Below are positions 54,741 to 63,896 of a DNA stretch of 64,000 bases, piece by piece (the stretch's first letter is position 1; every line of letters begins with the position of its first letter). A model generated the notes under the pieces. That model saw nothing but the letters and a program-made list of their open reading frames with translations. It made no database searches and was not told where the DNA came from. The DNA is from JBBCJR01 sp037190805. Its GTDB lineage: Bacteria > Pseudomonadota > Alphaproteobacteria > Sphingomonadales > Sphingomonadaceae. Location: contig JBBCJR010000023.1 of NCBI GenBank assembly GCA_037190805.1, forward strand, positions 42,153 through 106,152. Direction: 5' to 3'. A program made the translations under genes and the position numbers.

Positions 54741-56269
54741 GCGATCGCTGGCCAACCAGCGGTCAGGGCGCTAGAAGCCATGCGATGGCCTCCGATCCCG
54801 GCCTGCCCCCATCCCCGGACAGCCGGGATCTGAGCGCATTGGCCCGGGGCGGGCGCACCAATTTCTTCGGCTTCCTCCTCCGCCTCGCCGCGCGGCTGCC
54901 ATTCCTGTTCATCGCCGGGCGTATGTATGGCGCGGATGCGCTGGGCCGGTTCGCCTATGCGATCATCGTCGTCGAGTTCGCGGCCCAGATCGCCACGCTG
55001 GGCATGAAGCGCGGCCTTGCCGAACAGTTGAGCCGCAGCGAACGGCGACCCCACGTCCATGTCGTCTGGGATGGGCTTCTGGTCGGCTGGATCGTGTCGG
55101 CGGCGGTGGCGGCGCTGCTGATCGCCCTGCCCGGCCTGATGTTTCCGAACAGCACCACGAACGGCCTCGACCGCTGGTTTCCGCTGATCATCTTTGCCAT
55201 TGTCGGATCGGATATCAGTCTTGCGGCACTAGCCTATCGCCTCGACATCGCCGCGACGGTCCGCGCCCGGTCGCTGATCGAACCCTGGGTTCTCAGTCTC
55301 GCCGCCTTTGGCCTCGCCTTCTATTCCACGCGAGACGGCCTGATCCTGTCCTACGTGCTGTCGTTGATGGCTGCCTTCATCGCCTCACTGGTACCGTGCA
55401 TCAGAAGCTATGGGCTACCCCGCGGCTGGCGTCCCCGCCCGGGCCTGCTGCTGTCGATGGCGCGACGAAACATGCCGCTGGCCGGCGCCGATGCGATCGA
55501 GTGGGGCACGCGTCGCCTCGACATCGCCATTCTGGGCCTCTTCTTCTCCCCGGCCGTGGTCGGCATCTATTATGTCGCCCAGCAGGTCGCCTCGCTGCCC
55601 CAGAAACTGAAAACCAGCTTCGACCCCATTCTCGGCCCCGTCATCACCCGCAGTCTCGAAGCCAACGACCATGGCGCTGTCGCCCGCCAGGTGCGGCAGG
55701 TCGGGTTCTGGATCATCGCCGCACAGGCGGGCGTCGCGCTTGCGCTGGGTATTCCGGGCGTGGCGGTGATGGGCCTGATCGGTCCCAATTTCGTCGGCGG
55801 CACCGGCATCCTCGCCTTCCTGCTCGCCGCCGAGGTGATCGCGGCGACGGCCGCGGTCAGTGAAGCCGCGCTCGTCTATGTCGCCCGACATCGCAACCTG
55901 ATGCTGTCGCTCGCCATGATCGGCTTGCAGCTCCTGCTCACCTTCGCGCTGATCGCGCTCGCCCGCGACTGCGGGCTGCCCGAACTCTATCAAGCGGCAA
56001 TGCCCGCTCTGGCGCTGATGCTGGCGCTCGGCTTTGCCTCGGTGATGAAGGCGCGGCTGCTCGCACGGCTGCTCGAGCATCCGGTGTCGGGCTGGCGCTG
56101 GGCGTTGGTGTGGTCGGCGGCGGCGGCGGCCATAGTCGGCTTCATCGCCGTGCAACTTCCGGAATGGGCCGAGCTGCTGTTCGGCATCCCGGCCATCCTC
56201 GGCGCCTATGGCCTCGTCCTCTGGTATCGCGGTTTCGGATCGGAAGACCGGGAGTTGTTCCGGAGGTAA
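54737..56269 (+). CDS. Oligosaccharide flippase family membrane protein
   Basis: A 510-aa protein. ATG 54737 overlaps the epimerase stop as ATGA; ATG 54785 is a fallback start. After a 40-residue polar N-terminus there are about 12-14 membrane helices in the MATE/Wzx fold (FFGFLLRLAARLPFLFIAGR, then YGADALGRFAYAIIVVEFAA, later GIYYVAQQVASLPQKLKTSF and DPILGP). Such proteins flip lipid-linked sugars across the inner membrane. No sugar-transferase genes are nearby. The gene ends inside a perfect palindrome. Confidence 0.88.
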   Translation: MSDRWPTSGQGARSHAMASDPGLPPSPDSRDLSALARGGRTNFFGFLLRLAARLPFLFIAGRMYGADALGRFAYAIIVVEFAAQIATLGMKRGLAEQLSRSERRPHVHVVWDGLLVGWIVSAAVAALLIALPGLMFPNSTTNGLDRWFPLIIFAIVGSDISLAALAYRLDIAATVRARSLIEPWVLSLAAFGLAFYSTRDGLILSYVLSLMAAFIASLVPCIRSYGLPRGWRPRPGLLLSMARRNMPLAGADAIEWGTRRLDIAILGLFFSPAVVGIYYVAQQVASLPQKLKTSFDPILGPVITRSLEANDHGAVARQVRQVGFWIIAAQAGVALALGIPGVAVMGLIGPNFVGGTGILAFLLAAEVIAATAAVSEAALVYVARHRNLMLSLAMIGLQLLLTFALIALARDCGLPELYQAAMPALALMLALGFASVMKARLLARLLEHPVSGWRWALVWSAAAAAIVGFIAVQLPEWAELLFGIPAILGAYGLVLWYRGFGSEDRELFRR

Positions 56270-56296
56270 AGCGATGCCGGCCGGCATCGCTTTACC
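56265..56296. terminator. Perfect 32-bp palindrome between converging genes
   Basis: GGTAAAGCGATGCCGG is followed directly by its exact reverse complement, with no loop bases. It includes the stop codon of the flippase gene and ends 6 bases from the purH stop on the other strand. It would fold in RNA from either side and probably serves as a two-way terminator, although there is no U-tract. Confidence 0.6.
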
Positions 56297-56302
56297 ATCA
56301 CA

Positions 56303-57892
56303 TCAATGCCGGAAATGCCGCATGCCGGTGAAAACCATGGCAAGGCCGGCCTCGTCGGCGGCGGCGATAACCTCATCGTCGCGGATCGAGCCACCTGGCT
56401 GGATGACCGCCGTCGCCCCCGCTTCCACCGCCGCCAGCAAGCCGTCGGCGAACGGGAAGAAGGCATCGGATGCAACCGCCGAGCCGATCGTGCGGGCCTG
56501 GGCCCAGCCTGCCTTGTCAGCGGCATCCTTCGCCTTCCATGCGGCGATGCGGGCTGATTCCAGCCGGTTCATCTGGCCCGCGCCGACGCCCGCCGTCGCG
56601 CCGTCCTTAGCATAGACGATGGCGTTGGATTTGACATGCTTGGCGACCGTCCAGGCGAACAGGCAATCGGCCAGCTCTTGTTCGGTCGGCGCACGCTTCG
56701 TCACCTGCTTCAGCACGGCGCGTGTCACCTGGCCATTGTCGCGCTGCTGAACCAGCGCGCCGCCGGCGATGATCTTGGTGGTGAGGCCCTGACGGGCAGG
56801 ATCGGGCAGCGGACCGGTCAGCAGCAGGCGCAGATTCTTCTTGCGCGCGAATACCGCCAGCGCCGCCTCGTCGGCGTCGGGCGCGGCGACGACTTCGGTG
56901 AAGATGCCGCTGATCGCTTCCGCCGTCGGCCCGTCAAGCGGCCGATTGACGGCGATGATGCCGCCGAACGCCGATACGCTGTCGCAGGCAAGCGCTGCTT
57001 CATAAGCTTCGGCAAGCGTCGCGCCGGTGGCGACGCCGCAGGGATTGGCATGCTTGACGATCACCACCGTCGGCGGGCCGTCGCGGAATTCCGAGACCAG
57101 CTCCAGCGCCGCATCGGCATCGTTGTAGTTGTTATAGCTCAATTCCTTGCCCTGAACCTGTCGGGCCTGCGCGATACCCGACGCAGCCGGGCCGTAAGGG
57201 ACATAGAGCGCCGCCTGTTGATGCGGATTCTCGCCGTAGCGCAGAGTTGTAACAAGGCGGGTCGGCATCGACCGCGAGGCGGGGAACAGCTCGCCCTGAT
57301 CGACCGACGAGAACCAGTGGGCGATCATGCCGTCATAGGCGGCCGTCGCCGCGAATGCCTTGGCCGCAAGGCGCCGGCGGAGAACAAGGTCGGTGGCGCC
57401 GCCGCTAGCATCCAGAGCCTCGATCAGCGCGCCATAGTCCGCCGGATCGGTGACGATGGCGACATGGGCGTGGTTCTTCGCCGCCGAACGCACCATCGAC
57501 GGGCCACCGATGTCGATATTCTCGATGATCTCGTCACGCCCGGCGCCTTTGGCCACCGTCTGGGCGAAAGGGTAGAGATTGACGACGACGATATCGATCG
57601 CGCCGATGCCATGCTCGGTCATCGCCGCGACGTGCGCCGGATCGTCGCGCACCGCCAGCAAGCCGCCATGGACCATGGGATGCAGCGTCTTCACGCGCCC
57701 GTCCATCATCTCCGGGAAGCCGGTGACGTCGGCAACGTCACGAACGTCAAGGCCGGCCTCGCGCAGCCCGCGGGCGGTGCCACCGGTCGATACCAGTTCG
57801 ACCCCATGCCGGGCGAGCGCACGGGCGAGGTCGACAAGTCCGGTCTTGTCGGACACGGACAAAAGGGCGCGGCGGGCGCGAACGTCGGTCAT
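56303..57892 (-). CDS. purH: Bifunctional AICAR transformylase / IMP cyclohydrolase
   Basis: A 529-aa enzyme for the last two steps of IMP synthesis. The N-terminal MGS-like IMP cyclohydrolase domain has RRALLSVSDKTGLVDLARAL and GGVDGR-like VKTLHPMVHGG. The C-terminal transformylase domain has GKELSYNNYNDADAALELV, IVKHANPCGVATGATL and SDAFFPFADG. I start at ATG 57892; an adjacent ATG at 57895 is equivalent. It is the last gene of the minus-strand cluster. Confidence 0.97.
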   Translation of the reverse strand: MTDVRARRALLSVSDKTGLVDLARALARHGVELVSTGGTARGLREAGLDVRDVADVTGFPEMMDGRVKTLHPMVHGGLLAVRDDPAHVAAMTEHGIGAIDIVVVNLYPFAQTVAKGAGRDEIIENIDIGGPSMVRSAAKNHAHVAIVTDPADYGALIEALDASGGATDLVLRRRLAAKAFAATAAYDGMIAHWFSSVDQGELFPASRSMPTRLVTTLRYGENPHQQAALYVPYGPAASGIAQARQVQGKELSYNNYNDADAALELVSEFRDGPPTVVIVKHANPCGVATGATLAEAYEAALACDSVSAFGGIIAVNRPLDGPTAEAISGIFTEVVAAPDADEAALAVFARKKNLRLLLTGPLPDPARQGLTTKIIAGGALVQQRDNGQVTRAVLKQVTKRAPTEQELADCLFAWTVAKHVKSNAIVYAKDGATAGVGAGQMNRLESARIAAWKAKDAADKAGWAQARTIGSAVASDAFFPFADGLLAAVEAGATAVIQPGGSIRDDEVIAAADEAGLAMVFTGMRHFRH

Positions 57893-57931
57893 CAAATGCA
57901 GTCCTCGAAAGTCGAAAGGAGAATGATCGGC

Positions 57932-59695
57932 CTATCCGGCCTTGCGGAACGACCAGGCAATGGCGGTGCCGCCCGGCTCGGCGGTGCCGGACAGCACCAT
58001 CTGCCGGGCGCGGCGCGGGGTGCCTTCGGGATCGATCCATATGCTGTCGTCAAAGCCGAGCGTCGCGCCCCGGAAACGCAGCCGCCATGCACGGCCACCC
58101 GCCGTTTTCAGCAGAGCGCCGAGGCCGTCCGCGGTGGGCGCGGCCTCCACCCCCGGGGCAAGGTGAAACCGGATGTCGAACGTCGGCGCCGCGCCCCGTC
58201 GCCGGCCGCGCCCGACCGGCAACAGCGTGTCCTCGCCGCGCAGGTCGACACCGTCGGCCGACAGAAACAACCGCCGGCAATGCGACAGGCCGAAGCGGCG
58301 GACATAGCCGTCATGGGTGCCGTCGATCCAGGAACCGTTCTCGTTTTCCTGGCGGTTGGCGATCACTTCCTCGACACCGCGCCCCAGGCTGCCGTCGGCG
58401 CGCAACTGGGTCGAGTTGACGTCGGCCAGTATCAGCGTCGAATGGGCGGCGCTGGTCCTGAGCAGATCGCACAGGTCGGTGGGGACCGCCCGCGCCGCGC
58501 CGCGCCCGCCGCCACAGTTGATGATCAGGCGTTCCGGCCCGTCCGACATCTCGAACGCCAAAGCGGACGCATGACCTCCCGCAGCCAACCGGCTGGGCGG
58601 GGGCGGTCCCATGTCGGCGACCACCACCGTCCGACCGCCGGCAAGGCGGTGAAAACCCCATTCCGTCCCAGCCCGAAGCGGCCGGCCGACGACACCGGAA
58701 GCAGCGACGGCGCGTTCGAGCCTGAGGGCGGACACCGGGGCGCCGCCATGCCAGCTTCCCAAACCCTTGTCGCCCAGCGTCACGCCGTTCAGGGCCGGGA
58801 CCATGCGGGCGATGGTGTCTTCCAGCCAGCCCGGCACCGGGCGGCGCAGCGTCTGATAAGGCGCGCGGGCCAACAGCAGCAACTCAAGCAGTTCCAGCCC
58901 CTCGATCGGCGTGCGGCTGGCAAGGCCGCCATCGCCGAGCACCATGTGCGACAGGGCGCGTTCCAGTCCGTGCTCGCCCCGCGCGCGCCACGCCTCGTTC
59001 CCCGGAAGCAGCAGCCCGGCGCAGATCAGGCCGGAACAGGCGGCGACCCGCTCTATGCCGTCCGGCGCGCGCGTGGCTGCGCGCTCAAGATGTCGCGCCT
59101 GGCGGGCAATGCTGTTGAGCACCGCCGAACGATAGACGAGGTCGGCGGATGACAGGATGACCGGCGCATGCGCGGTCCAGAACAGGATACGGCGACCGAT
59201 CAGCCCCGGGGCCCAGCCGGCCGCGTCGAACTCGGCATGGCTTTCCAGCCACCGGCGGACCAAGGGCTCGGCGCGGCGCGCAGCGACGCCGCGATCGGCC
59301 ACACCGGCCAGATCGCGCAACCACGCGAAGGACTGGCCCCAGGCGAAGAAGGTGGCAGACGGCGCCGTGCGAAAGTCATAACTGCCGGCGTCGGCGGCTT
59401 CGCCACGATGGATAAGACGCCCGGCGACCAGCGCGGCGCCCACCGTTTCGTCCCCGTCCAACGGATCGACAGGCACCGCCTGAAGCTTCAGCGGATAACG
59501 GCCGCGCAGTTTCAGCCGGTGGAGCGGACTGCGCCAGGCCAGCAGGCGCAGCTGCGCGGCCAGTCGTTCGCTGAGCGACAGACCATGATCGCCGGCGCGG
59601 ACCAGGCGGCGGCCGACCTCGACGCCATCGCTGCCCGCCTCGTCGGCCTGGCCCGCTGTCGGTGCCGGCATGTCGGAGCGGGCGACCTTGCTCAT
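57932..59695 (-). CDS. Heparinase II/III-like protein
   Basis: A 587-aa protein whose C-terminal half matches the heparinase II/III-like domain (GRTVVVADMGPPPPSRLAAG, HASALAFEMSDGPERLIINC, then AHSTLILADVNS). The N-terminal half is an all-helical region. Its layout fits the heparinase II/III family of proteobacteria, which has no signal peptide here and whose substrate is not established. It overlaps rpe by 4 bases and lies 39 bases before purH, an arrangement that recurs in sphingomonads as far as I recall. Confidence 0.88.
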   Translation of the reverse strand: MSKVARSDMPAPTAGQADEAGSDGVEVGRRLVRAGDHGLSLSERLAAQLRLLAWRSPLHRLKLRGRYPLKLQAVPVDPLDGDETVGAALVAGRLIHRGEAADAGSYDFRTAPSATFFAWGQSFAWLRDLAGVADRGVAARRAEPLVRRWLESHAEFDAAGWAPGLIGRRILFWTAHAPVILSSADLVYRSAVLNSIARQARHLERAATRAPDGIERVAACSGLICAGLLLPGNEAWRARGEHGLERALSHMVLGDGGLASRTPIEGLELLELLLLARAPYQTLRRPVPGWLEDTIARMVPALNGVTLGDKGLGSWHGGAPVSALRLERAVAASGVVGRPLRAGTEWGFHRLAGGRTVVVADMGPPPPSRLAAGGHASALAFEMSDGPERLIINCGGGRGAARAVPTDLCDLLRTSAAHSTLILADVNSTQLRADGSLGRGVEEVIANRQENENGSWIDGTHDGYVRRFGLSHCRRLFLSADGVDLRGEDTLLPVGRGRRRGAAPTFDIRFHLAPGVEAAPTADGLGALLKTAGGRAWRLRFRGATLGFDDSIWIDPEGTPRRARQMVLSGTAEPGGTAIAWSFRKAG

Positions 59696-60354
59696 CCGCC
59701 GCGCAACGCCCGGATATTCTCGGCATAGGCGTCGGGGCCGCCCCGGAAGGTGGCCGTACCGGCAACCAGCGCATCGGCACCCGCGTCGATCGCAGCCCTG
59801 GCGGTCACACGGTCGATGCCGCCATCGACCTCGAGGTCGATGGGCTTGCCGAGCCGGTCGATCATGCCGCGGATCGTCTCGATCTTTCTCAGCTGGCCGT
59901 CGATGAAGCTCTGACCCCCAAAGCCGGGATTCACGCTCATCACCAGGACGAGATCGATATCCTCCAGCACATGCTCGAGCGCGCTGGCCGGTGTCGCGGG
60001 ATTGAGCGACACCCCGGCTTTCTTGCCCAGCGCCTTGATACGCTGAAGCGTGCGGTGAAGATGCGGGCCCGCCTCAGGGTGGACCGTGATGATGTCGGCG
60101 CCCGCCTCGGCGAAGGCATCGAGGAACAGATCGACGGGGCTGATCATCAGATGGACATCGAAGGGCTTGGCCGACCACGGCCTGAGCGCCTTCACCACGG
60201 CGGGGCCAATGGTGAGGTGGGGCACGAAATGGCCGTCCATCACGTCGACATGAATCCAGTCCGCGCCGGCCGCGTCGATGGCCCGCACCTCCTCACCCAG
60301 ACGGGCGAAGTCGGCGGACAGGATCGAGGGCGAGATGCGGATGGTGCGGGACAT
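59692..60354 (-). CDS. rpe: Ribulose-phosphate 3-epimerase
   Basis: A 220-aa TIM-barrel enzyme of the pentose phosphate pathway that interconverts ribulose and xylulose 5-phosphate. The motifs ISPSILSADFARLGEEV, WIHVDVMDGHFVPHLTIGP, VLVMSVNPGFGGQSFI and DLEVDGGIDRVTA, with the metal-binding His and Asp residues, are intact. Confidence 0.97.
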   Translation of the reverse strand: MSRTIRISPSILSADFARLGEEVRAIDAAGADWIHVDVMDGHFVPHLTIGPAVVKALRPWSAKPFDVHLMISPVDLFLDAFAEAGADIITVHPEAGPHLHRTLQRIKALGKKAGVSLNPATPASALEHVLEDIDLVLVMSVNPGFGGQSFIDGQLRKIETIRGMIDRLGKPIDLEVDGGIDRVTARAAIDAGADALVAGTATFRGGPDAYAENIRALRGG

Positions 60355-60397
60355 TGGCTGCCGCTCTAACCCTCCCTCGGGACGGCTTCAAGCCGGG

Positions 60398-61669
60398 TCA
60401 GCCGGTTCGCCTGAACCGAGCGACAAAGAACCCGTCGAGACCCCCTGCTTCGGCCAGCTGACCGGGCAGGGTGCGCACGCTCCCGGCAGCATCCGGAGCA
60501 AGGCCGGGCGGCAGCTGGTCGATTGTCGCGGGCAGCAGTGCGAGATCGGGCACAGCCGTGGACAGGCGCTCGAGCTGGGCCTCGCCCTCGGCCTGCTCGA
60601 GTGAACAGACCGCGTAGACCAGCACGCCGCCGGGACGCAGCCAGGGAACAACCCGTGCCAGCATGGCGGCCTGAATATCGGCCAGTTGCGCGATATCAGC
60701 GGGCCGCACACGGTGGAGCACATCGGGATGGCGGCGGAAAATTCCCGTCGCGCTGCATGGCGCGTCCAGCAGGATGGCATCCACCGGGGCCGGCGGCGTC
60801 CATGTCATGACGTCCGCCTGGACCACCGTCGCCGCAAGGCGCGTGCGGGCAAGATTGTCGTGTAGTCGCGCCAGACGACTTGCCACGGCATCCACCGCCG
60901 TCACCCGCCAGCCAGCGGCGGCAAGCTGCAGCGTCTTGCCGCCCGGCGCGGCGCAAAGGTCGAGGACATCACCCGCGCCGGCACCGATGAGCCGCGCCGG
61001 GATCGACGCGGCAAGATCCTGCACCCACCAGGCACCCTCGCCATAGCCATCGAGACGATCGACACGCGTGCCGGCAGGCAGGCGGACATGCCCAGGCGCC
61101 AGCGACACGCCGCCCAGGCGCACCGCCCATGCGGCCGCGTCCTCCCCCGGTTTCAGACTGAGGTCGACGGACGGCGGCATCGCATAGGCGGTGGTGGCGG
61201 CGGCAACCATCGCCTCGCCCCATTGCTCCGCCCAGCGCCCGGCGACAGCGGGCGGCAGGATCGTGTCGTCGGGCAGGGCCACGCCCCGACGCATCAGGGT
61301 TCCGAACACCCCATGGACCAGCCGCCGTGGACCGCCCGCCACCAGCGGCAGGCCGGTGGCGATCGCCGCGTGCGCCGGCGTGCCGAGATGCAGCGCCTGG
61401 ACCAGAGCAAGGCGGAGAACCATCCGTGCCTTCGCGTCGTCCGGCAAGGGGCGGGGCGTCGCGCTGTCGATCAGCGCATCGAGCGGTTCCAGCCAGCGCA
61501 GCGTCGCGGCGGCGATGGCATGGGCCAGGCCGCGATCGGCCGGGATCAGACCGCGGCCGGCCCTGCCCAGCGCCGCCTCCAGTGGCACACCCTGTCGCAG
61601 GACGGCGTCGAGCACGCCCAGGGCCGCCCGACGCGCCGCCGTGCCCGCAGGTTCAGCCGGCGGCCTCAA
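60398..61669 (-). CDS. RsmB/NOP-family rRNA cytosine methyltransferase
   Basis: A 423-aa protein. The N-terminal NusB-like RNA-binding domain (residues 1-140) is followed by a SAM domain with VLDLCAAPGGKTLQLAAAGW and the catalytic cysteines in LLDAPCSATGIFRRHPDV and VYAVCSLEQAEGEAQ. This layout fits RsmB (16S rRNA m5C967) best. It overlaps htpX by 4 bases and lies 43 bases before rpe. Confidence 0.93.
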   Translation of the reverse strand: MRPPAEPAGTAARRAALGVLDAVLRQGVPLEAALGRAGRGLIPADRGLAHAIAAATLRWLEPLDALIDSATPRPLPDDAKARMVLRLALVQALHLGTPAHAAIATGLPLVAGGPRRLVHGVFGTLMRRGVALPDDTILPPAVAGRWAEQWGEAMVAAATTAYAMPPSVDLSLKPGEDAAAWAVRLGGVSLAPGHVRLPAGTRVDRLDGYGEGAWWVQDLAASIPARLIGAGAGDVLDLCAAPGGKTLQLAAAGWRVTAVDAVASRLARLHDNLARTRLAATVVQADVMTWTPPAPVDAILLDAPCSATGIFRRHPDVLHRVRPADIAQLADIQAAMLARVVPWLRPGGVLVYAVCSLEQAEGEAQLERLSTAVPDLALLPATIDQLPPGLAPDAAGSVRTLPGQLAEAGGLDGFFVARFRRTG

Positions 61670-62631
61670 TGCCAGGGGCTGCGCGGGCGGGCGGCGTTCC
61701 GGCCGGCATGGGGGTCGAGCGCGCTGCGGCGGGGTCGCGCACCCCCCTCGACCTTGAGCGACGCGGCGGTGACGGGCGCCGCCGCGCCGCGCATGTCACC
61801 CGCCATCGCCTCCAGCGCGGCAATGCGGTTTGCCGTATTGGGGTGGGTGGAAAACAGATTGTCCATGCCGTGCCCGATCGCCGGGTGCATGATGTAGAGT
61901 TGGGCGGCCGCCGGCACCCGCTCCGCGACCGGATTGGGCGTGACGGCAACGCCGCGCTGCAGCTTCGCCAACGCCGACGCGAGAGCGCGGGGATTGCCCG
62001 AAATCTCGCCGCCGGCACGATCGGCGCCATATTCCCGGGTGCGGCTGATCGCCATCTGGACCAGCATCGCCGCCAGCGGCGCCGCGATCATGGCAAGGAT
62101 GGTGGCGATCATGTTGCCGCCCCGCCCATCGCCGCCGCGCGGTGCGAACATGGCGAAATTGGCCAGCATCGAGATCGCGCCGGCCAGCGTCGCGGTGATC
62201 GTCATGATCAGGGTGTCGCGGTTCTTCACATGGCCCAGCTCGTGCGCCATGACGCCCGCGATCTCCTCCGGCGTCAGGATCCGGAGCAGGCCGGTCGTTG
62301 CCGCCACCGCCGCGTTTTCCGGATTGCGGCCGGTGGCGAAGGCGTTGGGATGCGGACTGTCGACGATATAGACCTTCGGCATCGGCAAGCCCGCGCGCGC
62401 CGCCAGCATCGCCACCATGCCATGGAATTCGGGGGCGCTGTTCTGATCCACCTGACGTGCACCGTGCATCTTCAGCACCAGCTTGTCGGCGTTCCAATAG
62501 GCGAACAGGTTCATGCCCACTGCCACCAGCAGCGCGATCATCATTCCGCCGCGGCCGCCAAGGGTGAAGCCGAGGGCCATGAACAGCGCCGTCAGCGCGG
62601 CCAGCAGCATCATGGTCTTCAACTGGTTCAT
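61666..62631 (-). CDS. htpX: Membrane zinc protease HtpX
   Basis: A 321-aa M48 protease of the inner membrane that degrades damaged membrane proteins. Two N-terminal helices (MNQLKTMMLLAALTALFMAL and MIALLVAVGMNLFAYW) are followed by the zinc motif HELGH in GVMAHELGHVKNRD and by two more helices. The downstream Glu is in REYGADRAGGE. A Pro/Arg/Ala-rich tail of about 25 residues extends past the usual end. Confidence 0.96.
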   Translation of the reverse strand: MNQLKTMMLLAALTALFMALGFTLGGRGGMMIALLVAVGMNLFAYWNADKLVLKMHGARQVDQNSAPEFHGMVAMLAARAGLPMPKVYIVDSPHPNAFATGRNPENAAVAATTGLLRILTPEEIAGVMAHELGHVKNRDTLIMTITATLAGAISMLANFAMFAPRGGDGRGGNMIATILAMIAAPLAAMLVQMAISRTREYGADRAGGEISGNPRALASALAKLQRGVAVTPNPVAERVPAAAQLYIMHPAIGHGMDNLFSTHPNTANRIAALEAMAGDMRGAAAPVTAASLKVEGGARPRRSALDPHAGRNAARPRSPWH

Positions 62632-62700
62632 CGTGCTAGCATAGCTCCTTCACCGCTCATTTCGGGCCGCTGTCGCCCGACTTCAAGCAGGATCGTGATC

Positions 62701-62877
62701 ATGAGCAGAAAAGCCGGCCAGCGCCCCGATTGGGTGAAGCCTCCCGCCCATCTGTCGAAAAGCACGCCGGTCCCGGCGCCGGCCACCGTGGAGGCCGATG
62801 CGGGCGCTGGCCGGGAGGGGCTGGAGCCGACCCGCTATGGTGATTGGGAGCGCAAGGGAATCGCGGTCGATTTCTGA
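62701..62877 (+). CDS. DUF1674 protein (SdhAF4-like)
   Basis: A 58-aa protein ending in the family signature GLEPTRYGDWERKGIAVDF. DUF1674 is the bacterial counterpart of the succinate dehydrogenase assembly factor SDHAF4. The N-terminus (MSRKAGQRPDWVKPPAHLS) is variable. ATG 62701 follows a CAGGATCGTG stretch with a weak AGGA. The sdh genes are not in the window. It is part of a longer open frame that begins inside htpX antisense and is not all coding. Confidence 0.9.
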   Translation: MSRKAGQRPDWVKPPAHLSKSTPVPAPATVEADAGAGREGLEPTRYGDWERKGIAVDF

Positions 62878-62912
62878 TCGCCGACCGGCCGCACCGCACC
62901 GGCATCCGGATA

Positions 62913-63896
62913 TCAGATTTCCGATCTGAGCGGTCTGCTGAGCAGTCCCTCGACCACGTCGTCGATCGCCGCGTTGCCGGCCAGCAACGCACACACGGCC
63001 TCGGTGATCGGCATGTCGATCCCAGCTGCCTCCGCCGCATCGCGCAGCACCGGCGCGGTGTGCGCGCCTTCGGCGACTGTCCGACGATCGGCGAGCAGCG
63101 CGGCGGCCGCCCGGCCCTGCCCCAGTCCGACCCCCAGCGAGAAATTGCGTGAACGGGTCGACGAGCAAGTCAGCACCAGATCGCCCAGCCCCGACAAGCC
63201 GGCGAGCGTTTCCGCCCGCCCGCCACGCGCGAGACCGAAACGGGTCATTTCGGCAAAGCCCCGGCTGATCAGGGCCGCCCGGGCATTCTGACCAAGACCA
63301 CGACCCTCCACGACCCCGCAGGCGATCGCCAGCACATTCTTCACTGCGCCGCCGATCTCGGCGCCGATGACATCGTCGGCGTGATAGGGACGAAAGGCCG
63401 GTCGGGCGAGACGGGCCGTCAAGGCCGCACCGACGCTCGAATTATCGGCCGCCAGCGTGACGGCCGTCGGCAGGCCCCGCGCCACTTCATGCGCGAAGGT
63501 GGGGCCCGACAGCACCGCGACCGGCGCGTCGGGACGGACGTCCGCCGCCACTTCCGACATCAGCAGCCGGCTGCCGGCCTCGATCCCCTTGGCGCACAGC
63601 ACCAGCGGCCGGTCGACGGGAGGTGCCGCCGTCAGCACGGCGCGCAGATGCTGGGCCGGGGTCACCAGCAGCCAGGCATCGCAGTCCGCCAGCGCCGCCA
63701 GGTCCGAGGTGGCGCGGATCGCTGGCGACAGGGCGATGCCAGGAAGATAGACGGGATTTTCACGGCGGTCGTTGATCGCCGCCACCACCGCCGGATCACG
63801 CGCCCAGAGCAGGGTGTCACCGCCGGCGGCAGCCACCTGAGCCAGCGCCGTGCCCCACGCGCCGCCCCCGACCACTCCGATCCGCGCAATCGTCAT
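62913..63896 (-). CDS. gpsA: Glycerol-3-phosphate dehydrogenase [NAD(P)+]
   Basis: A 327-aa cytosolic enzyme that makes sn-glycerol 3-phosphate from dihydroxyacetone phosphate for phospholipid synthesis. The NAD motif GVVGGGAWGTALAQVAAAGG, the VLSGPTFAHEVARGLPTAVT stretch, catalytic Lys in EIGGAVKNVLAIACGVVEG and GLSGLGDLVLTCSS are intact. Its ATG overlaps the stop of tsaD by 4 bases. Confidence 0.97.
   Translation of the reverse strand: MTIARIGVVGGGAWGTALAQVAAAGGDTLLWARDPAVVAAINDRRENPVYLPGIALSPAIRATSDLAALADCDAWLLVTPAQHLRAVLTAAPPVDRPLVLCAKGIEAGSRLLMSEVAADVRPDAPVAVLSGPTFAHEVARGLPTAVTLAADNSSVGAALTARLARPAFRPYHADDVIGAEIGGAVKNVLAIACGVVEGRGLGQNARAALISRGFAEMTRFGLARGGRAETLAGLSGLGDLVLTCSSTRSRNFSLGVGLGQGRAAAALLADRRTVAEGAHTAPVLRDAAEAAGIDMPITEAVCALLAGNAAIDDVVEGLLSRPLRSEI

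Noticed and set aside
61327..62700. Long plus-strand frame upstream of the DUF1674 gene
   Set aside because: It runs antisense to rsmB and htpX. Only the last 58 codons from ATG 62701 match a family.
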